A stretch of 64,000 nt of DNA from an uncultured Eubacterium sp. (GTDB lineage: Bacteria; Bacillota; Clostridia; Lachnospirales; Lachnospiraceae): contig CAJTXO010000015.1 in NCBI GenBank assembly GCA_910583555.1, forward strand, positions 40,794-104,793, written 5' to 3'. The position numbers were made by a program, and so were the translations under genes. The notes beneath the pieces were generated by a model. The model did not search any database and was not told where the DNA came from. It saw only the letters and a list, made by a program, of their open reading frames with translations. How positions within the stretch are numbered: the first letter of the stretch is position 1; every line of letters starts with the position of its first letter. This document shows positions 27,801 through 37,146 of this stretch, piece after piece.

Positions 27801-28666
27801 GCTCGCCTTCTCCCCTTCCACCATCTCATTCGGGCACCGTCAGACGCTTTTTTGGATATTTTATTTAACAGCTTCTCCAGAGATTCCGCATCTACATTCC
27901 TCTTTAGCTTCCCCTCTCTTGCCACCGAAACCATTCCCGTCTCCTCGGACACGATGATCGTCAGGGAATCCGATACCTCGCTCACACCGAGGCCGGCGCG
28001 GTGCCTTGTGCCGAGTTCCTTACTCAGCGCGAGATTATCTGACAGCGGCAGATAGCACGTCGCCGACACGATCCGGTTATCACGCAAAATAACAGCCCCG
28101 TCATGCAGCGGCGTATTGTGCTCAAATATATTGATCAGAAGCTGGCTGCTGACTTCGGCGTCGATCGGGATTCCCGTCCTCTCAAACTCACGGCACTGGA
28201 TGTCCCGTTCAACCACGATCAGCGCCCCCGTCTTCACTTTCGCCATCTCGTATACCGCTTTGATCACGGCGTGGATGCAGCGGTCAGAATACCTCTCATA
28301 TTTTGCCTTGCTGTCTTCAAACGGCGAAATGGAAGTAAAAGACTTTCTCCCCAACTGCTCCAGGGCGTTCCGGAACTCAGGCTGGAATACGACCACGATC
28401 GCCGTAATTCCGATCACCATGACATTCTGAAAGATCCAGAGAAGCACATTCATATCGAGGATCGCCGCCACAAGCCAGATAAAGCACAGCACAATGATCC
28501 CCTTCATCAGTACCCAGGCGCGCGTATCCTTTACCCAGATCACGATGTGGTAAACCGCGAATGCGATCACCAGTATTTCTATAATATCTATTATATTTAT
28601 GCTCGGCATGGAAAGCCATGCCACGTAATCCCTGAAAAATGTCCGTATTGTTTCCATACTGCTCAA
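27797..28666 (-). CDS. cdaA: Diadenylate cyclase CdaA
   Basis: The 289-residue protein makes c-di-AMP from two ATP. Three membrane helices occupy about residues 20-100. The DisA_N cyclase domain follows, with LHDGAVILRDNRI (DGA motif) and GTRHRAGLGVSE (RHR motif) both intact. It is translationally coupled to cdaR. Upstream lie two membrane-protein genes of unknown role. Confidence 0.95.
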   Translation of the reverse strand: MSSMETIRTFFRDYVAWLSMPSINIIDIIEILVIAFAVYHIVIWVKDTRAWVLMKGIIVLCFIWLVAAILDMNVLLWIFQNVMVIGITAIVVVFQPEFRNALEQLGRKSFTSISPFEDSKAKYERYSDRCIHAVIKAVYEMAKVKTGALIVVERDIQCREFERTGIPIDAEVSSQLLINIFEHNTPLHDGAVILRDNRIVSATCYLPLSDNLALSKELGTRHRAGLGVSEVSDSLTIIVSEETGMVSVAREGKLKRNVDAESLEKLLNKISKKASDGARMRWWKGRRRA

Positions 28667-28682
28667 CTCCTGTCCGGTGATG

Positions 28683-29696
28683 TCACTTGCTATCGGGATT
28701 CAGATCTTCTTCCAGTACTTTTTCAATTTCCTCTTTCAGATCGATCTTTTCTTCCGTCCGATCCTCTTCAATTCTCGTAACCGTCTTGTCCACGACAGCT
28801 ACTTTCAATTTTGGTACCGCTTTTACGTAATAATAATATTCATCGTCCTGAAACTGCATTTTCCTAACCCCTGTATAATCAAGACTCATACGGAAAAACT
28901 GGATCACGTACGCGATCACGGCCGTAATCGCGAGGCCAATGAACAGATCGCTCATATTTGCCGGGATCGACCACAGAACATCTCCTGAAATGACACCGGC
29001 CATACACGTCACAAGACCTACAAAAATGCCGACATGGGAAGAATAGTTAAATCTCCCCTTGCGGATCGCGTACACGATCAGGTACACGAGGGAAAATGTC
29101 ACCATCAAAATGAGCATCTCACGGTTCCCCATTACATAATCAACCATATACTGGAACGATTCCATCGTATTTCCTGTATCCACGGCGTTCTGGGAAAGGA
29201 TTTCGTATTCCCGTATCCCCATGAGCACGTACTGGACAAGCACGCCGACCGCACACGCCGGGATCATAGCCGGCGAAAGAAAGAGCGCCGCCACGATCGG
29301 AACGGCATAAGAAAGATTCCAAATGCCGAGAACCGGAATGAGAAGAACGATGTAACTCTGTTTTTTCGTATAGCGCCCGAACAGTAAAAAGTAGATAGCG
29401 AGCAACGCAAAAAAACCAAAAGCCGCCACGACAGACACAGCTGCGACCTCATAGATCACAAACAGCGCCACCAGGCACATAATGGCCAGATCCGGAATAA
29501 ACCCGCAGATCAGCGCGATCATGATCACAAACGGAACTTCGTACTCGTTCCATTCCGGACGGAACGGCAGAGAGTAAAACACTGCCGCGAACAGCACGGC
29601 CGATATGATGATCTTCAGGATCGAGCGGATCATTTTATAATGTTTTTCATACAGATCTTTTAATCTCGTCTTAAAAACAAGTAATACCATTACCAT
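28683..29696 (-). CDS. Polytopic membrane protein upstream of cdaA
   Basis: The 337-residue protein has about nine hydrophobic segments between residues 24 and 270. A cytoplasmic tail follows, with YYYYVKAVPKLKVAVVDKTVTRIEEDRTEEK, ending in Glu-rich helices (described in parts: YYYYVKAVPKLKVAV and VTRIEEDRTEEK). It overlaps the start region of nothing downstream but ends only 16 bases before cdaA, so it is probably in the same transcript. Function unknown. Confidence 0.65.
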   Translation of the reverse strand: MVMVLLVFKTRLKDLYEKHYKMIRSILKIIISAVLFAAVFYSLPFRPEWNEYEVPFVIMIALICGFIPDLAIMCLVALFVIYEVAAVSVVAAFGFFALLAIYFLLFGRYTKKQSYIVLLIPVLGIWNLSYAVPIVAALFLSPAMIPACAVGVLVQYVLMGIREYEILSQNAVDTGNTMESFQYMVDYVMGNREMLILMVTFSLVYLIVYAIRKGRFNYSSHVGIFVGLVTCMAGVISGDVLWSIPANMSDLFIGLAITAVIAYVIQFFRMSLDYTGVRKMQFQDDEYYYYVKAVPKLKVAVVDKTVTRIEEDRTEEKIDLKEEIEKVLEEDLNPDSK

Positions 29697-30112
29697 AAAG
29701 CACTTTCCTCCCTGACGCCCTCTTCCTCTTCCTCATAATATGCCAATAGATCCTGGAGCGTCGAATAATACTGCTTCACACGGTTTTTAGATGCCTCATA
29801 CCGGATCGATGAAACACTGACCGTCACAAACGAGAATAAACACAATAGCAGGATATAGATCACGAGAAAATATTTTGTCATGCCTGCGTAGTCGAGTTCC
29901 AGCGCATTGGTAATGATAAATTCCATGTAATACATACCGATCAGCACAACGACGAGAAATACCGCCCCTGTCACACAGACAAGCGTCTTTAAGATCTGAT
30001 ACCGGATATAATCCAGTTTAAAATATTTCGTGCGTTCCAGATCGATCTTTCCCTGAACCTGTTCATAATCCGCCAGGCGTATCATTAGCTTGATTTTCTT
30101 TTCACTCAGCAT
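29690..30112 (-). CDS. Small membrane protein, cdaA cluster
   Basis: The 140-residue protein has two long hydrophobic segments (about residues 40-65 and 80-102) framed by basic and acidic coils, ending YYEEEEEGVREESALW. Its 3' end overlaps the start of the 337-residue membrane protein by seven bases, so the two are coupled and lead the cdaA operon. Unknown function. The 150 bases to the next gene upstream hold no clear element. Confidence 0.6.
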   Translation of the reverse strand: MLSEKKIKLMIRLADYEQVQGKIDLERTKYFKLDYIRYQILKTLVCVTGAVFLVVVLIGMYYMEFIITNALELDYAGMTKYFLVIYILLLCLFSFVTVSVSSIRYEASKNRVKQYYSTLQDLLAYYEEEEEGVREESALW

Positions 30113-30261
30113 AAAAACTCCAATCCTGTCACTTTTTACTGTGCATGTCTGTTACACAAATAAGTCCTATAGGCCTTATTCTAACACAAAAGAAATAAGA
30201 AGAAAAGGGGAAAATCAACATAACATGGAAAATTACGGACAATCCCCGGCTTTGCCAAACG

Positions 30262-31416
30262 CTACAGCATCTCATGCAGCGGTTTTCTCACTTTCATCCT
30301 CGTGATCTCCACAAGTCCCAGCTTCGTCATATCGACGACCACCGTCCGGACCGGATCCTTTTCAAATTCCCTGCTCAGCTCGCTCAACAGCGCCGCCTCG
30401 TGCTCCCTCTCCTTCATATCTATAAAATCTATGAGGATGATGCCGGAAAGGTTACGGATCCGGATCTGTCTGGCCGCCTCCTTCGCCGCCTCGACATTGA
30501 TGCGGAAAAAGGTGGTTTCGCTGTCGCGCTTACCCTCGATCGCCTTCTCCGTATTGACATCAATGACCGTCAGCGCTTCCGTCGGCTCGATCACGAGTGA
30601 GCCGCCGCTCTTGAGCCACACATGCTTTTTTCCCGCCTTCTCCAACTTCGCGCTGATCCCGAGCAGCTTATCCAGCGGATACGAGTGATCTTCATAAAAC
30701 ACGAGCGTCTCATCGGGACACGCGGGCTCGTTTCTCAGTTTCTCATAAATTTCACGCTCATCCGTGATGATGCGGTCAAACGCCCCGCTCTTCCTGTCGC
30801 GGATATATTTCACCACTTCCATCTCCGAACAATATACTTTTGTAAACCGCACGCGGCTCTTCGACTGTTCTACGACTGTCTCCGTCTGCCGCAGCAACGC
30901 CTCACACTCTTCCCGGATCTGCTCCTCCCCGGCCTCCTGGCAGTTCGTGCGCAGTATGATGCCAAAAGGCTCGTCTTCGAACTCTGCCAGTAATCGCCGT
31001 AAACGCTCCCTGACAGCTTCCTCTTTTATATTAACCGAAATTGCTTTGGCGCGATTTAATACGGTTACGACCGCATATCTCCCCGCAAACTCAAGATTTC
31101 TCGTGACGACCGCCCGTTTCGCCTTCACCGCCGCCTTTTTCACCTGCACGGCAAACTCCTGTCCCGCCGCGACCTTCTGCGGGGCGCACTCCTTCAGCGG
31201 CAGATAGCACATCTTGTGTTTCTGCACTTCCACAAACGCCGCCTGGATATTTTTTACCACATGGTCTACCCTGCCGACATAGATATCTCCGACCCTTAGC
31301 GCCCGCTCATCCGCTTCTTCCAGGATAACGTTGTCCAGCGCATTCCCTTCCAATACGGCGGAAATATAATACGCCCCCCGGCGGATGACCGCCAGCTGCC
31401 GATTTATCTCTTTCAT
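30262..31416 (-). CDS. rng: Ribonuclease E/G
   Basis: About 384 residues from MKEINRQLAVIRRG (GGGAGG upstream). An S1-like domain occupies the first 100 residues (VGDIYVGRVDHVVKNIQAAF). The catalytic core follows, with TVIDVNTEKAIEGKR and IILIDFIDMKEREH supplying the two Asp that bind Mg. It cleaves single-stranded RNA in rRNA maturation and mRNA decay. In relatives rplU-rpmA often follow; here they do not. It is the third gene of the TIGR03960-TIGR03936-rng unit. Confidence 0.9.
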   Translation of the reverse strand: MKEINRQLAVIRRGAYYISAVLEGNALDNVILEEADERALRVGDIYVGRVDHVVKNIQAAFVEVQKHKMCYLPLKECAPQKVAAGQEFAVQVKKAAVKAKRAVVTRNLEFAGRYAVVTVLNRAKAISVNIKEEAVRERLRRLLAEFEDEPFGIILRTNCQEAGEEQIREECEALLRQTETVVEQSKSRVRFTKVYCSEMEVVKYIRDRKSGAFDRIITDEREIYEKLRNEPACPDETLVFYEDHSYPLDKLLGISAKLEKAGKKHVWLKSGGSLVIEPTEALTVIDVNTEKAIEGKRDSETTFFRINVEAAKEAARQIRIRNLSGIILIDFIDMKEREHEAALLSELSREFEKDPVRTVVVDMTKLGLVEITRMKVRKPLHEML

Positions 31417-31434
31417 TATGATCCTCCCGAACAA

Positions 31435-32211
31435 TCACGCGCCCAGCCCCTCTTGCGCCTTGTCCATAAAATACATCTGGATGCGGTGCACCTGATAGGA
31501 AAATGGTTCCACTTCCACGTTCAGGTAATGCGCGTAAGCCTCCAGCACAAGCTCAGGTTTGATATTGGCTGCGCTGCCGGAAACAAGTTTCAGGTAAAGT
31601 TGATCCTCACTGTCATATTCGTTGTTCAACTCCGGCAAAACGGCTCCTGTCACGCCCTCGAACTCTTCCCCTGAACACGCATAACCGAGGATAAACGGTT
31701 TCAGGTCGATCTCCTGCTCACTCCGCTTCGTCTTCTTTTTCACCGGAATGCTCTCCTGCGCCATAAACGAACGAAATGTTTCCCGCAGGTCAATTGCGGA
31801 CTTCGGGCTTACATTCGCGCCAAACGTCGTCCCGTCCTTCCATGTGATCATATAATCGCAGGCATGCAAAAGCGCCATCGACGTTTTTTTCGCAGCCACG
31901 TCCTGCTCGTCCAGCACATGGATTTCCGTGACAAAGATTTCCTCCGTCATCTGCGCGTTGATGCGCGCGAGCAGTTCAGCTTCTGGCACATCTGGCAGCG
32001 AATGAAAGGTTACATCCAGATATTCCCCGTCGCTCGTCGTACCTACGCTGAGCGGCGACGCAAAACTCATGATCTGGTGCGGACTGAACCCGCCCGTATA
32101 CGCCACATCCAGTTCAGCCCGGCGAAACGCTTTCTGAAAAAAGCGCATACAGTCCAAATGACCGATAAATTTTAGGGAACCGGTCTTCGTAAACCTCATC
32201 CTCGTTTTCAT
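31435..32211 (-). CDS. TIGR03936-family (DUF2344) radical SAM-linked protein
   Basis: 258 residues starting MKTRMRFTKTGSLKFIGHLD. Its ATG overlaps the stop of the upstream radical SAM gene. The hallmarks are FIGHLDCMRFFQKAFRRAEL and YTGGFSPHQIMSFASPLSVG. The family always accompanies TIGR03960 proteins, probably as a partner subunit in an unknown RNA- or protein-modifying step. GGAGG lies nine bases upstream. Confidence 0.9.
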   Translation of the reverse strand: MKTRMRFTKTGSLKFIGHLDCMRFFQKAFRRAELDVAYTGGFSPHQIMSFASPLSVGTTSDGEYLDVTFHSLPDVPEAELLARINAQMTEEIFVTEIHVLDEQDVAAKKTSMALLHACDYMITWKDGTTFGANVSPKSAIDLRETFRSFMAQESIPVKKKTKRSEQEIDLKPFILGYACSGEEFEGVTGAVLPELNNEYDSEDQLYLKLVSGSAANIKPELVLEAYAHYLNVEVEPFSYQVHRIQMYFMDKAQEGLGA

Positions 32212-34094
32212 CGGGCACTCCCTCCTTTCTCCACGCAGACGCCGGTACCAAACCGGTGCGCCCCGCAGCCGCTGCACTTCTCGCGGCAGTTTGGCGTGAC
32301 AACCTCCTGCCCCGCCCTTTCATATTCGCGGTACAAAAATTCTTTTGTCACCCCGATATCGATAAAATCCCAGGGGAAGATCTCGTCTTTCCCGCGCTCC
32401 CGGTAGTTGTAAAATTGTCTGGATACGCGCTTGTCCGAAAGCACCTGCTCCCACACGTCTTCTTTGAACCAGTCCGTCCACGCGTCAAACAGACAGCCGC
32501 GGCGGTACGCTTCCTCAATGACACCCGCCAGTCTGCGGTCGCCTCTGGCAAAAAGTCCTTCGAGTTCCGAAGTCGCCGCGTCGTGGCAGTGATAGCGGAT
32601 GGAGCGCCGGTTCAACTGCTGTTTTACCTGATCCCGCAGAAAACGCCTCTTTGTCTCAAACTGCTCTGCCGTATCCATCGGCGCCCACTGGAACGGCGTA
32701 AACGGTTTTGGCACAAAAAAGGACGAACTCACTGAAATCTCCGGCCTTCCGTTCCTCTCTTCCTTGGGAAGTTCAAAATACACGGCCGCCACCTGATCGG
32801 CCAGCGCCGCGATTGCCTCGATATCTTCCTCCCGCTCTCCGGGCAGTCCGAGCATGAAATAGAGCTTCACCCGGTTCCACCCGCCCCGGAACGCCTGCCT
32901 CGCGCCATCTAAGATCACCTCTTCGGTCAGTCCTTTATTGATGACGTCGCGCATGCGCTGCGAACCGGCTTCCGGCGCGAATGTCAGGCTGCTCTTCCTG
33001 ACATCCTGCACCTTTTCCATCACATCGAGGGAAAACGCGTCAATGCGCAGCGACGGAAGGGATACATTTACCTTTCGCTCCTGACATTCCTCGATGAGAA
33101 AATAGACAAGTTCCGCCAATTCGTTATAATCACTTGAGCTCAAAGAGCTCAATGTGATCTCCTCATAACCGGTGTTGTCCAGCATTCTCACCGCCAGCCG
33201 TTTCAGTTCCTCCACATTCCGGGGGCGGATCGGACGATAGATCATGCCCGCCTGGCAGAACCGGCAGCCGCGGATACAGCCGCGCTGGATCTCCAGGACC
33301 ACGCGGTCCTGCGTCGCCCGGATATACGGAACGAGCGGCTTTTCCGGATAAAATGTATGTTCCATATCTGTCACGACCTGCTTTTTCACCTTCGGGGGCG
33401 CCGCTTCGCACAGAGGCCGCATTTCCCGGATCGTCCCGTCATCCTCGTACGTCACCTCATACAGCGATGGCACGTAAATACCTTCTACTTTCGCGGCACG
33501 TTCCAGAAATCCCCTCCTCGACTCCCCGCTCTTTTTCCACGCTTTATACTGGTCCAGCAATTCCCGGTAAGAAGTTTCCCCCTCCCCGATATACACAAGG
33601 TCAAAAAAGTCAGCGACCGGCTCCGGATTATACGTACACGGCCCGCCGCATATGACGAACGGGTCTTCGGGCGTCCGGTCTTTCGCGTATAATGGAATCC
33701 CCGAGAGATCGAGGATCTGCAATATATTCGTATAACACATCTCATACTGGAGCGTGATGCCGAGAAAATCAAATCGTCTGACCGGATGCTGGCTCTCGAG
33801 CGCGAACAGGGGGATGTTTTTCTCCCGCATGATCCGGTCCAGATCCGGCCAGGGCGAATATACCCTCTCACAATACGTATCATCCCACCGGTTAAACATA
33901 TCATAAAGGATCTGTATGCCCAGATGGGACATGCCGATTTCATATACATCCGGAAAGCACATGCAGAAACGGATGTCGACTGCAGATGGATCTTTTTTTA
34001 CCATGTTGATCTCATTTCCCGTATATCTCGCCGGCTTCTCGATCCTCATAAGGACTTCGTCCGGAAGCGCGAGCGTTCTCTTCTTAAATGCCAT
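32208..34094 (-). CDS. TIGR03960-family B12-binding-domain radical SAM protein
   Basis: About 628 residues. Start MAFKKRTLALPDEVL has GGAGG immediately upstream of the ATG at 34094. The N-terminal B12-binding-like region contains FCMCFPDVYEIGMSHLGIQI. The radical SAM cluster is RGCIRGCRFCQAG (CxxxCxxC). A C-terminal cysteine set follows (EKCSGCGAHRFGTGVC). A modification role is expected but the substrate is unknown. First gene of the coupled unit with TIGR03936 and rng, with a structured leader of about 175 bases. Confidence 0.9.
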   Translation of the reverse strand: MAFKKRTLALPDEVLMRIEKPARYTGNEINMVKKDPSAVDIRFCMCFPDVYEIGMSHLGIQILYDMFNRWDDTYCERVYSPWPDLDRIMREKNIPLFALESQHPVRRFDFLGITLQYEMCYTNILQILDLSGIPLYAKDRTPEDPFVICGGPCTYNPEPVADFFDLVYIGEGETSYRELLDQYKAWKKSGESRRGFLERAAKVEGIYVPSLYEVTYEDDGTIREMRPLCEAAPPKVKKQVVTDMEHTFYPEKPLVPYIRATQDRVVLEIQRGCIRGCRFCQAGMIYRPIRPRNVEELKRLAVRMLDNTGYEEITLSSLSSSDYNELAELVYFLIEECQERKVNVSLPSLRIDAFSLDVMEKVQDVRKSSLTFAPEAGSQRMRDVINKGLTEEVILDGARQAFRGGWNRVKLYFMLGLPGEREEDIEAIAALADQVAAVYFELPKEERNGRPEISVSSSFFVPKPFTPFQWAPMDTAEQFETKRRFLRDQVKQQLNRRSIRYHCHDAATSELEGLFARGDRRLAGVIEEAYRRGCLFDAWTDWFKEDVWEQVLSDKRVSRQFYNYRERGKDEIFPWDFIDIGVTKEFLYREYERAGQEVVTPNCREKCSGCGAHRFGTGVCVEKGGSAR

Positions 34095-34140
34095 TTTTAC
34101 CTCCATCATATGGGCGTACCGCCCGGCACAAACAATTGTT

Positions 34141-34187
34141 GAAGAACGCTGTTTCCCGCGTTCTTCCCACATGAATAAAATTCATGT
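34141..34187 (-). other. Two adjacent hairpins in the TIGR03960 leader
   Basis: GAAGAACGC at 34141-34149 pairs perfectly with GCGTTCTTC at 34158-34166. ACATGAAT at 34169-34176 pairs with ATTCATGT at 34180-34187. A third small stem, GGGCG-GTA-CGCCC, lies nearer the start codon. None is followed by a T-run on the coding strand, so they are leader structures rather than terminators. Role unknown. Confidence 0.5.
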
Positions 34188-34276
34188 TGTGAACAGGCGG
34201 CTCTGCCGCCGTAGAACCCCTTATCTTCCGTTTTTTGAAAGCTTTGTAGTTCTAGTCACACTTTGCATTAAGTACC

Positions 34277-34305
34277 ATTATAGCATTCCCGGAATTTCCC
34301 GACAA
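34277..34305 (-). promoter_or_regulatory. Promoter of the TIGR03960-TIGR03936-rng unit
   Basis: On the minus strand TTGTCG (34305-34300) and TATAAT (34282-34277) are 17 bases apart. Confidence 0.7.
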
Positions 34306-34312
34306 GAAAAAA

Positions 34313-34341
34313 TTGCAATTTACGAACGAATATGTTACTAT
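34313..34341 (+). promoter_or_regulatory. Promoter of the zinc-ribbon membrane protein gene
   Basis: TTGCAA at 34313-34318 and TACTAT at 34336-34341 are 17 bases apart. It is divergent from the promoter on the other strand. Confidence 0.6.
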
Positions 34342-34367
34342 CATTAAAAAAGCAAAGGAGTTAATCT

Positions 34368-35240
34368 ATGTGGTGTCCAAAATGTAAAAACGAATATATC
34401 GATGGGATTACAACATGTGTCGACTGCGGATGCGACCTGGTGGCGGAACTTCCCGAGGAAATTGACGAGACAGCGCCCCAGTTGCTCGGTTCTGTCGTTC
34501 ATGAAGATGTGGGAAATAAATTGATCCGCTTCTTAAAATTTTCGGGGGTCCAGACGTGCGGGCTCATCCCTCTCGAGGATGCGGACGGCGAAGGCTTCCA
34601 TATCGCCGTTTCTTTTGCGGAAGCGGAACGCGCGCGCGCGATCCTGAACGAATTATCGGCGGACGGGGAAGCGGATGGTGCGGATCTTGAAAAACTGGAG
34701 CCGGCGCTGGACGCGCAGCTCGAAGAGATCAAAGAGGAAGAAGCAAATGAACTGCTGTCAGATCTGCGTACAGAGACAAGCACGGTTTATGTCAACAAAC
34801 GGGACAAATACACCGACCTTAAATTCACCGCCTACTCCTTTATATCCTTTTCGATCCTTGGTTACCTATTTGTTATAGCCAACGCGGCCGGGATCTTATC
34901 CATCTTCAGTACGTTTTCGACCGCGATACTGGCCATCGTGTTTACGATATTCCTCGGGATCGGCATTTCCTCTTTCCGGAAGGCCGGAACGATCAAAGGG
35001 CTTGTTTCCGAAGAAGAACGTGTCGTGGAAAAAGTGAAAGAATATATTGAAGAACATTTTACAGACGAATACCTGGCCTCTCTCGGTGATGAGGAATTAA
35101 GTGAAGAAGAAGAATTTTTACATGTTTCAGAACAGTTAAAAGCAGAAATCGCCCAGCAATTTCCGCTTTTTAATAAAGGGTACATCGAACAGCTCGTAGA
35201 TGATAAGTACGGGGAATTCTGTGACAGACGGACCGAATAA
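34368..35240 (+). CDS. Zinc-ribbon membrane protein
   Basis: The 290-residue protein starts MWCPKCKNEYIDGITTCVDCGCD, a four-cysteine zinc ribbon. A DUF2007-like segment follows (GNKLIRFLKFSGVQTCG), then an acidic linker, two membrane helices (about residues 150-205) and a helical acidic tail. AAAGGAG precedes the ATG. It is a monocistronic plus-strand gene facing bioB. Likely a regulatory or scaffold protein at the membrane; no enzyme motif was seen. Confidence 0.7.
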   Translation: MWCPKCKNEYIDGITTCVDCGCDLVAELPEEIDETAPQLLGSVVHEDVGNKLIRFLKFSGVQTCGLIPLEDADGEGFHIAVSFAEAERARAILNELSADGEADGADLEKLEPALDAQLEEIKEEEANELLSDLRTETSTVYVNKRDKYTDLKFTAYSFISFSILGYLFVIANAAGILSIFSTFSTAILAIVFTIFLGIGISSFRKAGTIKGLVSEEERVVEKVKEYIEEHFTDEYLASLGDEELSEEEEFLHVSEQLKAEIAQQFPLFNKGYIEQLVDDKYGEFCDRRTE

Positions 35241-35322
35241 CTCACCACGGCATTCCCGCAAAACATCCGGCCCAAACTCGTACGTATCTCAAACCCGTAC
35301 GTACTTCTACCCCGCACATATC

Positions 35323-36285
35323 TCAAATGTCATATCCGATCTCCCGGAGCATGTTGCGATCCGTTTCGATCGATATTCCCATCGTCGTCAGGAAATCGCC
35401 GCTGATCGCGGCGTTTGCTCCGGAGAGAAAACAGGATCTTCCCTGATCTTCCAAATATTCCCGTCCCGCTGCCAGGCGGATAAAAGTATCCGGCAGCGCA
35501 AAACGAAATAGCGCAACGATCCTGCGCATATCGTCCACGCCGAGCAGGGGCGATCGTTCCAATGGCGTTCCCGGCACTGGATCGAACATATTGACCGGAA
35601 CCGAGTCCACTCCGAGGTCCCGTTCATTCAGCGCCAGTTCGATGCGGTCTTCCATCGACTCCCCGATTCCAAACAGCCCGCCGCTGCACACCGAAAGTCC
35701 GGCTTCTTTCGCCGCCCGGATCACATTCTTTTTCTCTTCGTACGTATGTGTCGTACAAATAGCGCGAAAATGCTTTTCCGAACTCTCAAGATTATTATGT
35801 ACCATCTGAAGTCCCGCGTCACGGAGCCGTTCCAGCTTTTGCCGGTCCAGCAGGCCGAGCGAAGCACACAGGCGGATGTTTGTGGTTTTTCGCAGTCTGG
35901 TCAGGGACTTTGCAAGCTGTTCTGTCTCATTCCCGGATATTACTCTGCCCGACGCCACGATACCATAAGCCATGATTCCTTTTTTGTCCTTCTCTGACAC
36001 ATCACTTACGAGTTCTTCCGCTCCGAGAAGAGGAAATTCCGGCACCTTGTCAATGGCTTTTGAAATGCCTGACTGCGGACAAAAAGCGCAGTCCTCCGTA
36101 CATCTTCCGCCTTTCGCGCTGATTACCGCACAGAGATCAAACGCAGTCCCGCAAAAATGCCTGCGTATTTCATCCGCCGCCCGGCAGAGCTGTTCCAACG
36201 GCTCTTCCGATAACTCCAGCAGTTCTTCCTTTTGAAGTAGTCCGCCTTTATATAGTTTTTTCTGATAATACTCGATTTTCTTCAT
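35323..36285 (-). CDS. bioB: Biotin synthase
   Basis: The 320-residue radical SAM enzyme inserts sulfur into dethiobiotin. The cluster motif CTEDCAFCPQSG (Cys 62, 66, 69) is followed by SASGR-like GIVASGRVISG, HNLESSEKHF and CSGGLFGIGES. Its start lies inside the 3' end of bioY (38-base overlap), so the two are coupled under one BirA-type operator. No other bio genes are present, so the cell would need dethiobiotin or imported precursors unless genes lie elsewhere. Confidence 0.95.
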   Translation of the reverse strand: MKKIEYYQKKLYKGGLLQKEELLELSEEPLEQLCRAADEIRRHFCGTAFDLCAVISAKGGRCTEDCAFCPQSGISKAIDKVPEFPLLGAEELVSDVSEKDKKGIMAYGIVASGRVISGNETEQLAKSLTRLRKTTNIRLCASLGLLDRQKLERLRDAGLQMVHNNLESSEKHFRAICTTHTYEEKKNVIRAAKEAGLSVCSGGLFGIGESMEDRIELALNERDLGVDSVPVNMFDPVPGTPLERSPLLGVDDMRRIVALFRFALPDTFIRLAAGREYLEDQGRSCFLSGANAAISGDFLTTMGISIETDRNMLREIGYDI

Positions 36286-36820
36286 ATTGATTCATTACCT
36301 TAAAAAGTGGTTTTGCCACGATACCCGCCACGACACACTTTGCGGCATCTCCCAGCAGAAATGGCGCGCATCCTGCCAAAAACGCATCTCTTACTGACAT
36401 TCCGGTGACATAGACCATCCAGCACAGCGCAAACATATACATGACCGGGATCCCGATAAATACAGTTACGATAGAGTAGCGGACAAGACTGTACTTCTTT
36501 CCCTTTAAAAGTGAGATCAAGACGACAGCTGCGATAAATCCAGCAAAAAAGCCCCCTGTAGGCCCTAACAGATAGCCAATCCCCCCATTTCCGCCATTAA
36601 ACACCGGCAGCCCGACCGCACCGAGCAAAATATAAATGACGATGGATAACCCCGCCTGCACCGGCGGGAGCAAGAGCGCGATCAAATTAATGGCCAGTGT
36701 CTGAACACTGATAGCAGCCACCGCAAACGGGAGCGGGATGACAAGATAGGACGCTGCCACCAAAAAAGCTGTCATCAGCGTGATTTTTGTAATAACAAGA
36801 GTTTGTTTGGATAGGTTCAT
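36248..36820 (-). CDS. bioY: Biotin transporter BioY
   Basis: The 190-residue S-component has six hydrophobic segments. The family pattern LLPPVQAGLSIVIYILLGAVG then GGNGGIGYLLGPTGGFFAGF is clear (LLPPVQAGLS, GGIGYLLGPTGGF). It captures biotin for an ECF-type importer. First gene of the bioY-bioB operon; AAAAAGGAG precedes the ATG, and the operator lies across this start region. Confidence 0.95.
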   Translation of the reverse strand: MNLSKQTLVITKITLMTAFLVAASYLVIPLPFAVAAISVQTLAINLIALLLPPVQAGLSIVIYILLGAVGLPVFNGGNGGIGYLLGPTGGFFAGFIAAVVLISLLKGKKYSLVRYSIVTVFIGIPVMYMFALCWMVYVTGMSVRDAFLAGCAPFLLGDAAKCVVAGIVAKPLFKVMNQYEENRVLSEKTI

Positions 36821-36821
36821 A

Positions 36822-36852
36822 TTGTTAACTCCTTTTTTATTTTGGTTAACAT
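36822..36852 (-). promoter_or_regulatory. BirA-type biotin operator
   Basis: TTGTTAAC at 36822-36829 and GTTAACAT at 36845-36852 form the inverted repeat with a 15-base spacer known for BirA in Firmicutes. It spans the transcription start and ribosome site of bioY. Confidence 0.85.
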
Positions 36853-36853
36853 T

Positions 36854-36882
36854 ATTGTAACCGGATCATTCACTTTTGTCAA
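36854..36882 (-). promoter_or_regulatory. Promoter of bioY-bioB
   Basis: On the minus strand TTGACA (36882-36877) and TACAAT (36859-36854) are 17 bases apart. The BirA-type operator begins two bases after the -10 box. Confidence 0.85.
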
Positions 36883-36989
36883 CTCCTTATTTTTTGTTCC
36901 TAAACGCTCCACCTCTTTTCTGATCGTATCATATCAGACTGCAACACAAGCCTCACAACAAATGGAAAACAATTTCTAACAACAAATGA

Positions 36990-37018
36990 TTGAAATTTAT
37001 AAAAAAATAGGGTATAAT
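36990..37018 (+). promoter_or_regulatory. Promoter of the chemoreceptor gene
   Basis: TTGAAA at 36990-36995 and TATAAT at 37013-37018 are 17 bases apart. No sigma-28-type motility promoter was seen in its place. Confidence 0.65.
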
Positions 37019-37146
37019 GATATTTGTTAGGATAATAAAAAAAGCTATGAGACAAATTAATCTTATTTTCGAGTTTTTTGCCATACACAGTGATTTCTTA
37101 TCCCAATCTATCATTCTTACTTATTGTTCGAAAGGAGTACATACAC

